DNA from: Oceanitalea stevensii
GTDB taxonomy: Bacteria; Actinomycetota; Actinomycetes; Actinomycetales; Actinomycetaceae
DNA length: 64,000 bases
NCBI RefSeq assembly: GCF_014837105.1
Contig: NZ_JACSPO010000004.1
Span: 168,732-232,731 of the forward strand
Direction of reading: 5' to 3'
A program made the position numbers and the translations under genes. Numbering within the stretch: the stretch's first letter is position 1; every line of letters starts with the position of its first letter. Below the pieces are notes generated by a model, which saw nothing but the letters and a program-made list of their open reading frames with translations, did no database searches and had not been told where the DNA came from. Below are positions 44,229 through 52,632 of the stretch, in pieces.

Positions 44229-44854
44229 CCGCCGCGCCCGCGCCCGCGCCGGCCGCGGTCCGGGCACCGCTGCTCGTGGTGCTCGGCTCCCCCTCCCGGC
44301 TCTTCGCCTCCCTCGACCGGGACGGCGCCGCCCGCCCGGTCGTGCTGCTCCTCCTCGCCGTCCTGCCCCTCGCCCCGCTCCTCACGGGCGTCGTGGCCGG
44401 GGACGCGCTCGCGCGGGAGTTCGCGGGCAACCCGGAGACGGTCGAGCTCGTCCCCAACGCCCCCTTCATCGCCGTGGCCCTGGGGGTCGCCGCGCTCGTC
44501 CTCCAGCTCGTGCTCCTCCTCATGCACCTGCTCGTCTTCAGCCTCTCCGTGCGGGTCGCCGGTACCGAGGCGAGCGTCCGCCGCATCACCACGGCCTGGC
44601 TCTTCGCGATCCTGCCCCTCGTGCTGCGGCAGGTCGTCATCTCCGGCGTCACCCTCGTGGCCGGCGCGGACTGGTACGCCGAGCGGTCCTGGCTCGTCCA
44701 GATGGCCGACCCCTTCCTCGTGTGGACGGCCGTCCTGCTGTTCCTCGCCTGCCGCCGGGCGCTGGGCCTGGGCCGCACCGCGAGCGTCGTCGTCACCTTC
44801 CTCTCGAGCTTCGTCGGCCTGCTCAGCCCGCTCGCCGAGGCGGTGCTGGGATGA
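44225..44854 (+). CDS. Yip1-like membrane protein
   Basis: 209 residues, ATGA overlap with the preceding gene. It has five hydrophobic segments, beginning after LGSPSRLFASLDRDGAARPVVLLLLAVLPL, a pattern seen in bacterial Yip1-domain proteins, and continuing with LGVAALVLQLVLLLMHLLVFSLSVRVAGTEASVRRITTAWLFAILPLVLRQVV. The function of bacterial Yip1 proteins is unclear. In this operon it may support assembly or act as part of the second transporter. Confidence 0.65.
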   Translation: MTAAPAPAPAAVRAPLLVVLGSPSRLFASLDRDGAARPVVLLLLAVLPLAPLLTGVVAGDALAREFAGNPETVELVPNAPFIAVALGVAALVLQLVLLLMHLLVFSLSVRVAGTEASVRRITTAWLFAILPLVLRQVVISGVTLVAGADWYAERSWLVQMADPFLVWTAVLLFLACRRALGLGRTASVVVTFLSSFVGLLSPLAEAVLG

Positions 44855-45600
44855 GCGGCGTCGTGCTGGAGGGCCTCGTCGCGGCGCGCGGGACCCGCCG
44901 GGTGCTCGACGGCGTCAGCGCCTCCTTCCCGCCGGGGCGCGTCACCGGCCTCGTCGGGACCAACGGGGAGGGCAAGTCGACCCTCCTCCGGGTGCTGTGC
45001 GGCCTCCTGCGCCCGACGGCGGGAGGCGGGAGCGTCCTCGGCCACCCGCTGGACGCGCCGCACCGCTACGTCCACCGGGTCGGCGCCGTCATCGACGGGC
45101 CCGCCCTGCTCGACGGGCACAGCGTCCGGCGCAACGCCGAGGTCGTCGCGGCCTCGGCCGGGGTGCCGGCTGGGCGGGCCGCCGAGGCCCTGGAGCAGGT
45201 GGGCCTCGCCGGGGCGTCGGCCGTGCGCGCGGGGCGGCTGTCGATGGGCATGCGCCAGCGCCTGTCCCTCGCCACCGTGCTCCTGCGCGACCCCGACGTC
45301 GTCCTCCTCGACGAGCCCACCAACGGCCTGGACCCCGTCGCCGTCCTCGGCCTCGCCACGATCATCCGTGCCGCCGCGGCGGAGGGGCGCTGCGTGGTCG
45401 TCACCAGCCACGACGTCCACCTGCTCGAGCGGGTGTGCGACCGGGTAATCGTGCTCCGCGGGGGCCGCGCCGTCCACGAGGGCGAGCTGGCCGAGCTGCT
45501 CGGCGGGCCGCCCGCACCGCCGGCGGTGCCCGGCCTGGCGGACCGGCTCGGCGCGCTCATGGCGCCGGCGGGCGCCTCCGGCATGGGGGTCGTCGCATGA
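44851..45600 (+). CDS. ABC ATPase, second transporter of the bacteriocin operon
   Basis: 249 residues, ATGA overlap. It has GTNGEGKSTLLRVLCGLLRPTAGGG (Walker A, with Glu where Ala is common), the signature region LSMGMRQRLSLATVLLRDP, LLDEPTNGLDPVAV (Walker B) and TSHDVHLLERVCDRVIVLRGG (H loop). It resembles BcrA/CcmA-type ATPases that protect antibiotic producers. With the next permease it forms an ABC-2-like exporter, plausibly for self-protection, like the AS-48 EFGH accessory transporter. Confidence 0.88.
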   Translation: MSGVVLEGLVAARGTRRVLDGVSASFPPGRVTGLVGTNGEGKSTLLRVLCGLLRPTAGGGSVLGHPLDAPHRYVHRVGAVIDGPALLDGHSVRRNAEVVAASAGVPAGRAAEALEQVGLAGASAVRAGRLSMGMRQRLSLATVLLRDPDVVLLDEPTNGLDPVAVLGLATIIRAAAAEGRCVVVTSHDVHLLERVCDRVIVLRGGRAVHEGELAELLGGPPAPPAVPGLADRLGALMAPAGASGMGVVA

Positions 45601-46430
45601 GCGCCATCGCTGCCGCGAGCGCTCCGGCCGGTGGGCTGCGCCGGGCGTGGGCGGCGGAGTCGCTCAAGCGGGAGGCCCGGGGCGTGCGCCCGGCGGTGGC
45701 GGGTGCCGTCGTGCTCGGGCTGCTCGTGGCCGTCCTCGTCACCGGGCTGGCCGCCGTCACGGGCGGCACCGTGCCGTCGGAGGGCGCGGGCCTGCCCTAC
45801 ACGGTGGGCGGCTTCGGTGAGCCCGCCGGGGCGAGCGCCGTCGCCCGCTTCCTCGCGCCCCAGGTCGCGGTGCTGGCGGTCTTCCTCATCACCCCGTCGG
45901 TCGGCCGGGACCTGCGCAGCCGTGTCGCCCAGGTGCAGCTGTCCACCGGCCTGGCACCGCGCCAGCTCGTGCTCGCCGCGTGGCTGCACGCCACCCGCCG
46001 CTGGGCGGCCCTGGCCGGGGCGGCCACCGCGGGGACGGTCACCGGCACCGCGGTGATCCTCGTCGCGCGGGGCCGCGGGCTGGGCGGCTGGCTCCACGCG
46101 GAGACGGTCCTGCTCGTCGGCTCCGTGCTCGCCGGGGCGGTCGTGCTCGGGGCGCTCGTCCTCGCCGTCTCCCTCGTCCTCGTCCTCGCGACGGGCTCGC
46201 CCATGGCGGCGGCGGCGCTGGTGCTCGGGTGGTCGGTGCTCGTCGAGCCGGTCCTGCTCGTCGTCGCGACCGAGCCCCGGTTGCTGCCCGGGACCCACCT
46301 CAAGGCGCTCGCCTGGAGCTCCCAGCACGTCGACGGCGGGTGGGTGCTCACCGTGCTCGGGGCGCTCGCCGTCACCGCCGCGTGCCTCGCGGTCGCGCCG
46401 CCCGCCCTGCGCGCCCGGGTGTGCCGCTAG
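45597..46430 (+). CDS. ABC-2-like permease of the second transporter
   Basis: 277 residues, ATGA overlap with the ATPase. Six hydrophobic segments (AVAGAVVLGLLVAVLVTGLAAV, FLAPQVAVLAVFLITPSVGRD, AALAGAATAGTVTGTAVILVA, LVGSVLAGAVVLGALVLAVSLVLVLA, AAALVLGWSVLVEPVLLVV, VLTVLGALAVTAACLAVAPPAL) and the RDLRSRVAQVQLSTGLAPRQLVLAAW coupling loop are typical for ABC-2 permeases. Last gene of the operon. Its stop overlaps the stop of the convergent gene (shared CTAG). Confidence 0.8.
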   Translation: MSAIAAASAPAGGLRRAWAAESLKREARGVRPAVAGAVVLGLLVAVLVTGLAAVTGGTVPSEGAGLPYTVGGFGEPAGASAVARFLAPQVAVLAVFLITPSVGRDLRSRVAQVQLSTGLAPRQLVLAAWLHATRRWAALAGAATAGTVTGTAVILVARGRGLGGWLHAETVLLVGSVLAGAVVLGALVLAVSLVLVLATGSPMAAAALVLGWSVLVEPVLLVVATEPRLLPGTHLKALAWSSQHVDGGWVLTVLGALAVTAACLAVAPPALRARVCR

Positions 46431-47281
46431 GAGATCCGGACGCCGCCGTCGTCGGGGCCGCCGCCGTCGGCCGGCGCCCAGCCCGCCTCGTTGCCGTCGG
46501 ACCGCTGCCACACCTGGCCGGCGACCTCGACCGTCGTCACGCCGGTGTCCACCGCCGTCGCCACCGCCCAGTGCGCCACCGCCCAGGCCAGCCGCTGCGG
46601 GGCGTCCCCGGGCAGTGCGGCGGCCCCGACGACCACGGCGCCGTCGGCCGCCGTCGCCGTGATCCCGAAGTCCTGCTCCAGCCGCGCGCTGGCCGCCTCG
46701 GCCGGGGACGCGGCGGCGTCGGGCTCGGGCAGGTGACAGGTGAGGGAGGCGGGGGAGTGCCCGGTGAGGGCGGACGCAAAGGCGCGGCCCTCCGGCTCGT
46801 GGTCGGCGTAGGCCTCGGGGTAGCCCGAGCGCTGGACGGTCTGGGCGGCCTCGGTGATCGGCAGCTCGGTGTACCCGGGCACCTGGACGAGGCCGTCGAG
46901 GAAGGCGTTGGTCGCGTACACCGGGTCGGTCACCTGCTCCGGCGTGCCCCAGCCCTGGGAGGGGCGCTGCTGGAAGAGCCCGAGGGAGTCACGGTCGCCG
47001 TAGTCGATGTTCCGCAGCTTCGACTCCTGGACCGCGGTCGCGAGCGCGATCGTGGCGGCGCGGGCGGGCAGCCCCCGGCGGACGGTGACGGCGGTGATGA
47101 GGGCGGCGTTGTCCGCCTGGTCCGCGTCCAGGACGTGGCGGGTGCCGTCGTCGAGGACGACGGCGCAGGTCTCGCTCACGCGGTCCGGCACCAGCCGCGT
47201 GAGAAGGAGGGCGACGGCGCCGACGGCGAGCACGACCAGTGCGAGCACCCCGACGGTGCCGCGCAGCAGCCTGCTACGCAT
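46427..47281 (-). CDS. Secreted lytic-transglycosylase-like protein
   Basis: 284 residues. An N-terminal helix ([26 protein letters not shown]) serves as signal or anchor. The central part ([44 protein letters not shown]) has the Glu of a transglycosylase-like ES motif and a [12 protein letters not shown] loop, a pattern of actinobacterial wall-associated proteins of unknown activity. The C-terminal half is a soluble domain ending [19 protein letters not shown]. It may bind or cut peptidoglycan. It overlaps dapD by 8 nt, with dapD upstream in the transcript. Confidence 0.75.
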   Translation of the reverse strand: MRSRLLRGTVGVLALVVLAVGAVALLLTRLVPDRVSETCAVVLDDGTRHVLDADQADNAALITAVTVRRGLPARAATIALATAVQESKLRNIDYGDRDSLGLFQQRPSQGWGTPEQVTDPVYATNAFLDGLVQVPGYTELPITEAAQTVQRSGYPEAYADHEPEGRAFASALTGHSPASLTCHLPEPDAAASPAEAASARLEQDFGITATAADGAVVVGAAALPGDAPQRLAWAVAHWAVATAVDTGVTTVEVAGQVWQRSDGNEAGWAPADGGGPDDGGVRIS

Positions 47282-48227
47282 GGAGGGCGTCGTTGAGCGT
47301 GATGCCCGTCCCCGTCCGGGTGAGTGCCTCGACGGCGCCGGTCACGGAGTGGCGCCGCAGGAGCAGGTTGGGCAGGCCCGACAGCTCGCGGGCGGGGACG
47401 ACCGTGGGCGAGGCGGAGGAGTCCCCGGGGGCCGTCTGGACGGTCACCTTCGTGCCGGCTGTGACGTACAGGCCGGCCTCGACGACGCAGTCGTCACCGA
47501 GGGAGATCCCGATCCCGCTGTTGGCGCCGAGCAGGCAGCGCTGGCCGAGGGTGATGCGCTCCTCGCCGCCGCCGGAGAGCGTGCCCATGATCGAGGCGCC
47601 GCCACCGACGTCCGTGCCGTCACCGACGACGACGCCCTGGGAGATGCGGCCCTCGACCATCGAGCGGCCCAGCGTCCCGGCGTTGAAGTTGACGAAGCCC
47701 TCGTGCATGACCGTGGTGCCCGGCGCGAGGTGGGCGCCCAGGCGCACCCGGGAGGAGTCGGCGATGCGCACGCCGCTGGGGACGACGTAGTCGGTCATCC
47801 GCGGGAACTTGTCGACGCCGTGGACGGTGAGGTGGCCGTCGCGGGCGCGCAGCCGTACCCGGGTCTGGTCGAAGCCCTCCACCGCGCAGGGGCCGGCCGA
47901 GGTCCACACGACGTTGGGCAGCACGCCGAAGATCCCGTCGAGGTTGAGGGAGTTCGGCGCCACGACGCGGTGGGACAGCAGGTGCAGGCGCAGGTAGGCG
48001 TCCACGGTGCTCGTGGGCGGGGCGTCGAGGTCGATCTCCGCGGTGACGACCCGGCTGTGGACGCCGCGGGCCTCGTCGCGGCGCTCGGCGACCGGCAGGG
48101 CGGTGGTGGCCGTGGAGCCCGCCCCCTCGGCGCCGTCGACCGTGGGGTCGGGGTACCAGACGTCGAGGACCGTGCCCTCGTCCGTGACCGTGGCCAGACC
48201 GGTTCCGCGTGCGAGACGTGCCGTCAT
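47274..48227 (-). CDS. dapD: Tetrahydrodipicolinate N-succinyltransferase
   Basis: 317 residues. It transfers succinyl from succinyl-CoA to tetrahydrodipicolinate in lysine/diaminopimelate synthesis. The C-terminal two thirds form the left-handed beta helix with hexapeptide repeats ([100 protein letters not shown]). The N-terminal domain fits the long actinobacterial DapD type. It complements dapC at 35745. First gene of a two-gene - strand unit. Confidence 0.95.
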   Translation of the reverse strand: MTARLARGTGLATVTDEGTVLDVWYPDPTVDGAEGAGSTATTALPVAERRDEARGVHSRVVTAEIDLDAPPTSTVDAYLRLHLLSHRVVAPNSLNLDGIFGVLPNVVWTSAGPCAVEGFDQTRVRLRARDGHLTVHGVDKFPRMTDYVVPSGVRIADSSRVRLGAHLAPGTTVMHEGFVNFNAGTLGRSMVEGRISQGVVVGDGTDVGGGASIMGTLSGGGEERITLGQRCLLGANSGIGISLGDDCVVEAGLYVTAGTKVTVQTAPGDSSASPTVVPARELSGLPNLLLRRHSVTGAVEALTRTGTGITLNDALHA

Positions 48228-48383
48228 GGGGGACAGCCTACGAGGGCTCGGCGACGTGCCCGGACGCCGTCCGTGTGCGCCGCCTCACGCCGCCCTCCCG
48301 AGGCGCCGGCTCGTGCCCGGCAGCGGGGCGGCGCAGGGACCCACCGATTGCGGAGGTCGGGTGTGGCGGGACAGGGTGGGGCG

Positions 48384-49307
48384 GTGGCCGACTCGCTGAC
48401 CCCGCCGGACCCGCGCTCGCCGCACCGGCCCGGTGACGGCTGGGTCGAGTGCCGCTGCGGGCACCGGCACTGGGGCCGTCACGGCGCCGCGGGGCTGCTG
48501 CTGTGGCGGCCGCTGCGCCACCCGGCCACCGGCCCGCACGACTACGCCGTCGTCCTCCAGCACCGGGCGCTGTGGAGCCACCACGGCGGCACCTGGGGTC
48601 TGCCGGGCGGCGCGGTCGACCCCGGTGAGACCGACGTCCAGGGGGCGCTGCGCGAGGCCCAGGAGGAGGCGGGCCTCCCGCCGTCGGGCGTGGCGGTGCG
48701 CGCGAGCCACCGCCTCGAGCACCCGGACTGGTCCTACACGACCGTCGTCGCGGAGGCGGTGGAGGACCTCGAGCCGCGGGTCAGCGACCCGGAGAGCCTG
48801 GGGGTGGCGTGGGTCGAGGGCGCCGCCGTGCGGGAGCGCCGGCTGCTCCCGGCCTTCGCGGACGCGCTCCCGGCGCTGCGCGCGCTGCTCGGGCGCCGGC
48901 TCGTGCTCGTCGTCGACGGCGCCAACACGATGGGCTCGCGGCCCGACGGCTGGTGGCGCGACCGCGCCGCCGCGACCACCCGGCTGCGCGACGAGCTCCT
49001 CACCCTCGCGACGACCGGCCTGCCCGCCGAGCGCCTCGGCCTGCCCGGGCACACCTGGTACCCGCACGTCGTCCTCGTCGCCGAGGGACGCGGGAGGGGA
49101 GCCGCCGGGATCCCGCCGGCCGACGGCGTGGGCCGGGTCGACGTCGTCGACGCGCCGGGGGAGGGCGACGACGAGATCGCTGCCCAGGCCGAGCGGCACG
49201 TGCGGGAGGGGGCCGACGTCGTCGTCGTCACGGCCGACCGTGAGCTGCGCGGACGCGTCGAGGCGAGCGGCGCCCGGACCGCCGGACCGTCCCTCGTGCT
49301 CGGGTAG
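48384..49307 (+). CDS. NUDIX hydrolase fused to an NYN/PIN-like domain
   Basis: 307 residues from GTG 48384 (GTG 48363 is possible). Residues about 1-160 are a NUDIX domain: WGLPGGAVDPGETDVQGALREAQEEAGL contains the full Nudix box. Residues about 172-307 look like a PIN/NYN-type nuclease fold: RLVLVVDGANTMGSRPDGWWRD with the first Asp, APGEGDDEIAAQAE with the central acidic pair, and VVVTADRELRGRVEASG with the last Asp. Such fusions occur in actinobacteria and may act in RNA decay or cap/nucleotide removal. No experimental function is known to me. Confidence 0.8.
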   Translation: MADSLTPPDPRSPHRPGDGWVECRCGHRHWGRHGAAGLLLWRPLRHPATGPHDYAVVLQHRALWSHHGGTWGLPGGAVDPGETDVQGALREAQEEAGLPPSGVAVRASHRLEHPDWSYTTVVAEAVEDLEPRVSDPESLGVAWVEGAAVRERRLLPAFADALPALRALLGRRLVLVVDGANTMGSRPDGWWRDRAAATTRLRDELLTLATTGLPAERLGLPGHTWYPHVVLVAEGRGRGAAGIPPADGVGRVDVVDAPGEGDDEIAAQAERHVREGADVVVVTADRELRGRVEASGARTAGPSLVLG

Positions 49308-49310
49308 GCG

Positions 49311-51125
49311 CTACTCGTCGATGTCGCAGATGACGGTGCCGGCCGAGACGGTCTCGCCGACGGCGGCCTGGAGGCCGCGCACCGTGCCCGCCCGGTGGGC
49401 GACGAGCGGCTGCTCCATCTTCATCGCCTCGAGGACGACGACGAGCTCACCGGCCGCGACCGTCGCGCCGTCCTCGACGGCGACCTTGACGATCGTGCCC
49501 TGCATGGGGGAGGTGAGGGAGCCGTTGCTCGAGGCGGCGGCGGCGCGTGCGCCGCTGCGGCGGGCGGGACGGCGGACCGCACCGCGGCCTCCGCGGCCGG
49601 CGCCGATGCCCAGGCCGGCGGGCAGCACGACCTCCAGCCGCTTGCCCCCGACCTCGACGACGACCCGCTCGGTGGCGTCCTCGGGGGTGTCGGGCGTGAC
49701 CGCGGTGGGAGCCTCCGGAGCCCCGAGCTGCGAGAGGCGCTCGGCGAAGTCGGACTCGATCCACGTCGTGTGGACGGTGAAGGAGGAGGGGTCCGCGGCG
49801 GCGAACTCCGGCGCGTCCAGGACGGCGCGCGCGAAGGGCACGACCGTGGGGATGCCGGTGATCTCCAGCTCGCGCAGCGCCCGGCGGGCGCGCTGCAGCG
49901 CCTGCTGCCGGTCGGCGCCGGTGACGATGAGCTTGGCGAGCATGGAGTCGAAGGCCCCGGAGACGGTGTCGCCGGCCGAGACGCCGGTGTCGACGCGCAC
50001 GCCCGGGCCACCGGGCCAGGTGAGGGAGGAGATGGTGCCCGGGGCGGGGAGGAACCCGGCGGCCGGGTTCTCGCCGTTGAGGCGGAACTCGATGCTGTGG
50101 CCGCGGGTGGGCACCTCGGTGTAGCCGAGCGGCTCACCGGCCGCGACGCGCAGCTGCTCGCGGACGAGGTCGATGCCGGTGACCTCCTCGGTCACCGGGT
50201 GCTCGACCTGCAGGCGGGTGTTGACCTCGAGGAAGGAGACGGTGCCGTCGGCCCCGATGAGGAACTCACAGGTGCCGGCCCCGACGTAGCCCGCCTCGCG
50301 CATGATCGCGGTCGACGCCTCGCGCAGGAGGGCGTCCTGCTCGGGGGTGAGGAAGGGGGCGGGCGCCTCCTCGACGAGCTTCTGGTGCCGGCGCTGGAGG
50401 GAGCAGTCACGGGTGGAGACGACGACGACGGTGCCGTGCTCGTCGGCCAGGCACTGGGTCTCGACGTGGCGGGGACGGTCGAGGAAGCGCTCGACGAAGC
50501 ACTCCCCGCGGCCGAACGCGGCCTTGGCCTCGCGCACCGCGGAGTCGAAGAGCTCGGGGATCTCCTCGCGGGTGCGGGCGACCTTGAGGCCGCGGCCGCC
50601 ACCACCGTGGGCGGCCTTGATGGCGACCGGCAGCCCGTGCTCGTCGGCGAAGGCGAGGACCTCGTCCGCGGACTCGACGGGGTCGGGCGTGCCCGCGACG
50701 AGGGGCGCGCCGGCGGCGCTGGCGATGTGCCGGGCGCTCACCTTGTCGCCGAGGGCGCGGATGGCCGCGGGCGGCGGGCCGATCCACACGAGGCCCGCGT
50801 CGAGGACCTGCTGGGCGAACTCGGCGTTCTCGGAGAGGAAGCCGTAGCCGGGGTGGACGGCGTCCGCGCCGCTGCGGCGGGCGACGTCGAGGAGCTTGCC
50901 GGCGTCGAGGTAGGTCTCGGCCGCACGGGAGCCGCCGAGACCGAAGGCCTCGTCGCTGAGCCGCACGTGCAGGGCGTCGCGGTCGGAGTCGGCGTAGACG
51001 GCCACGGAGGCGATGCCGGCGTCCGTGCAGGCGCGCGCGACCCGCACCGCGATCTCGCCGCGGTTGGCGATGAGCACCTTCGTCAGCGGGCGCCGGGTGG
51101 ACGACGCTCCAGAGGTGCTCGTCAT
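49311..51125 (-). CDS. Acyl-CoA carboxylase alpha subunit (biotin carboxylase + biotin carrier)
   Basis: 604 residues; ATG 51125 has GGAGCATCC upstream. Biotin carboxylase domain at about 15-460 ([39 protein letters not shown] loop [26 protein letters not shown]). After a variable linker comes the biotin carrier domain with Lys569 in EAMKMEQ as the biotinylation site. Together with the carboxyltransferase (55809-57401) and epsilon subunit (55567-55812) it makes malonyl- or propionyl-derived CoA esters for lipid synthesis. BirA, which adds the biotin, is encoded at 58274. Confidence 0.95.
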   Translation of the reverse strand: MTSTSGASSTRRPLTKVLIANRGEIAVRVARACTDAGIASVAVYADSDRDALHVRLSDEAFGLGGSRAAETYLDAGKLLDVARRSGADAVHPGYGFLSENAEFAQQVLDAGLVWIGPPPAAIRALGDKVSARHIASAAGAPLVAGTPDPVESADEVLAFADEHGLPVAIKAAHGGGGRGLKVARTREEIPELFDSAVREAKAAFGRGECFVERFLDRPRHVETQCLADEHGTVVVVSTRDCSLQRRHQKLVEEAPAPFLTPEQDALLREASTAIMREAGYVGAGTCEFLIGADGTVSFLEVNTRLQVEHPVTEEVTGIDLVREQLRVAAGEPLGYTEVPTRGHSIEFRLNGENPAAGFLPAPGTISSLTWPGGPGVRVDTGVSAGDTVSGAFDSMLAKLIVTGADRQQALQRARRALRELEITGIPTVVPFARAVLDAPEFAAADPSSFTVHTTWIESDFAERLSQLGAPEAPTAVTPDTPEDATERVVVEVGGKRLEVVLPAGLGIGAGRGGRGAVRRPARRSGARAAAASSNGSLTSPMQGTIVKVAVEDGATVAAGELVVVLEAMKMEQPLVAHRAGTVRGLQAAVGETVSAGTVICDIDE

Positions 51126-51365
51126 GGATGCTCCGATCTGTTCGCCAGGACCCCGGGGCCAGCGCCCGGACCGACCCACGGTAGCCGCCAGGCGGCGCCG
51201 GTCCTATTCACCACCCGCCGTCCCGGGGAAGTCTGTCGGCAGCCGCAGGTTGCCACCAGGTCGGTTGTGGCGACCCTACAAGCGCAGTGCGGCAAGGGTG
51301 CGGCGCCGGTGCGTCCGCTTGTCGCGCCCGCACAGCCTGCGCCTCGTCCGCCGCTCAACCCTCCC

Positions 51366-51470
51366 CGTCGACAGCTGGATCCCGCCCCGGTCCCCCGTCC
51401 CGCCGAGAGCCCACCTACCCCCGACAGCCGGCTATTCCCGGGTTCACCTGCCGCCGGCAGCCCAGGGTCC
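51366..51470. repeat. Degenerate GCTGTCGGCG repeat cluster downstream of maf-region genes
   Basis: Within the 318-bp gap 51126-51443 and the end of the next gene lie three to four reverse-oriented decayed copies: CGTCGACAGCTGGATCCC (51366-51383), a middle remnant near 51400 (CCGCCGAGAGCCC), CCCGACAGCCGGCTATTCCC (51419-51438) and CGCCGGCAGCCCAGGGTCC (51452-51470). The last overlaps the 3' end of the gene at 51444. The rest of the gap (51126-51365) shows only the leader of the carboxylase gene and nothing else recognisable. Confidence 0.6.
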
Positions 51471-51815
51471 CCACCGGTGACCGTCCCCGTCGATCTCGAC
51501 GACGAGAGCACCGCCTCCGCCAGGGAGCACGAGCCGGGCCAGAGCGGCGAGCGCTTCCGCCGTGACGACGACGGCGACACACTCCCCGCGGTACTCGTCG
51601 GCGAGGTCATCGAGGGCGCGGACGAGGATCTCGGGCGAGGTGGCGTCCTCCGGCAGGTCCCGGCGGGCGACCTCGAGCCGCTGGGCGAGGTCGGCGGCGG
51701 TGTCGAGCGCGCCGGGCGTCGAGACGACGGCTGCCGCACGCCGGGCGCGGAGTGCCTCGCCGGCAGCGGCCGTGTCCACGACGACGAGCGTCGCCGCACA
51801 CTGCAGGTCGCTCAC
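51444..51815 (-). CDS. Hypothetical protein, possibly a reduced histidine-phosphatase-like fold
   Basis: 123 residues from GTG 51815. The order LVVVDTAAAGEALRARRAAAVVSTPGALDTAADLAQRLEVARRDLP, then SPEILVRALDDLADEYRGECVAVVVT, follows the layout of histidine phosphatases (strand, SPxxRAxxTA helix, late strand). However, the N-terminal RHG motif and the late catalytic His are missing, so it is either inactive or a look-alike. The C-terminal ten residues come from DNA that matches the repeat family. It sits between the carboxylase alpha gene and maf on the same strand. Confidence 0.45.
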   Translation of the reverse strand: MSDLQCAATLVVVDTAAAGEALRARRAAAVVSTPGALDTAADLAQRLEVARRDLPEDATSPEILVRALDDLADEYRGECVAVVVTAEALAALARLVLPGGGGALVVEIDGDGHRWGPWAAGGR

Positions 51816-51839
51816 ACCATCACCCGTCCCTCGCCCTCC

Positions 51840-51925
51840 CGCCGACAGTACAAGTCCCACTCCCCGGGGGAGCGGGCCGTGGGCGGCCTCCGCGCACCGG
51901 GCCGCGCGGAATCCAGCTGTCGGCG
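51840..51925. repeat. Inverted pair of GCTGTCGGCG repeats
   Basis: A reverse copy with decayed end (CGCCGACAGTACAAGTCC, 51840-51857) faces a forward copy (GGAATCCAGCTGTCGGCG, 51908-51925), followed by GAGGGAGAGG-type purine-rich DNA up to the maf stop. They fill the 168-bp gap between two - strand genes. No other signal is seen there. Confidence 0.75.
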
Positions 51926-51983
51926 GAGGGAGAGGAAGGGGGGAGAGGCGGAGGGGGCGGGAGGGAGGGGGATGAGGAGTGTG

Positions 51984-52592
51984 TCAGCGGGCCCAGAGGT
52001 CGGTGACGGAGACGCCGAGCTCGGCGAGCAGCGTGCGCAGGAGCGGCAGGCTGATGCCGACGACGCCGTGGTGGTCGCCCTCGATGCCGGTGACGAAGGG
52101 GCCGCCGAGCCCGTCGACGGTGAACGCGCCGGCGACGACGAGCGGCTCGCCCGTCGCGACGTAGGCGTCGATCTCCGCGTCGCTGAGGTCGGCGAAGTGG
52201 ACGGTGGTCGACGAGACCGCGCCGACCTCCGGGGCGGGGGCCTCGCGGGTGTCGACGAGCCAGTGCCCGGTGTGGAGGACGCCGGAGCGGCCGCGCATGC
52301 GCCGCCAGCGGGCGACGGCCTCGGCCGCGTCGGCGGGCTTACCGTGCACCTCGCCGTCGAGCTCGAGCATCGAGTCGCACCCCACGACGACGGCGTCCCG
52401 CTCGGTGGGCGCGACGTCCCGCGCCTTGGCGCGGGCGAGGAGCAGCACCTGGTCGGCCGGGGTCGCGTCCTCGCCCGCCGCGCGCAGGAGGGCCGGCTCG
52501 TCGACGGCGGAGACGTGGACCTCCGGGTCGAGGCCGGCGGCGCGGAGGGTGGCGAGGCGGGCGGGCGAGGCCGAACCGAGGACGAGTCTCAC
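51984..52592 (-). CDS. maf: Maf-family nucleoside triphosphate pyrophosphatase
   Basis: 202 residues from GTG 52592. It hydrolyses non-canonical or modified nucleoside triphosphates to monophosphates. The N-terminal LVLGSASPARLATLRAAGLDPEV is diagnostic. VVVGCDSMLELDGEVHGKPAD and VAGAFTVDGLGGPFVTGIEGDHHGVVGISLPLLRTLL complete the family pattern. In actinobacteria maf is typically near acyl-CoA carboxylase genes, as here. Confidence 0.93.
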   Translation of the reverse strand: MRLVLGSASPARLATLRAAGLDPEVHVSAVDEPALLRAAGEDATPADQVLLLARAKARDVAPTERDAVVVGCDSMLELDGEVHGKPADAAEAVARWRRMRGRSGVLHTGHWLVDTREAPAPEVGAVSSTTVHFADLSDAEIDAYVATGEPLVVAGAFTVDGLGGPFVTGIEGDHHGVVGISLPLLRTLLAELGVSVTDLWAR

Positions 52593-52632
52593 GGGCGACG
52601 AGCCTACGTGAGCCTCGCCCTCGCGCCCGCCG

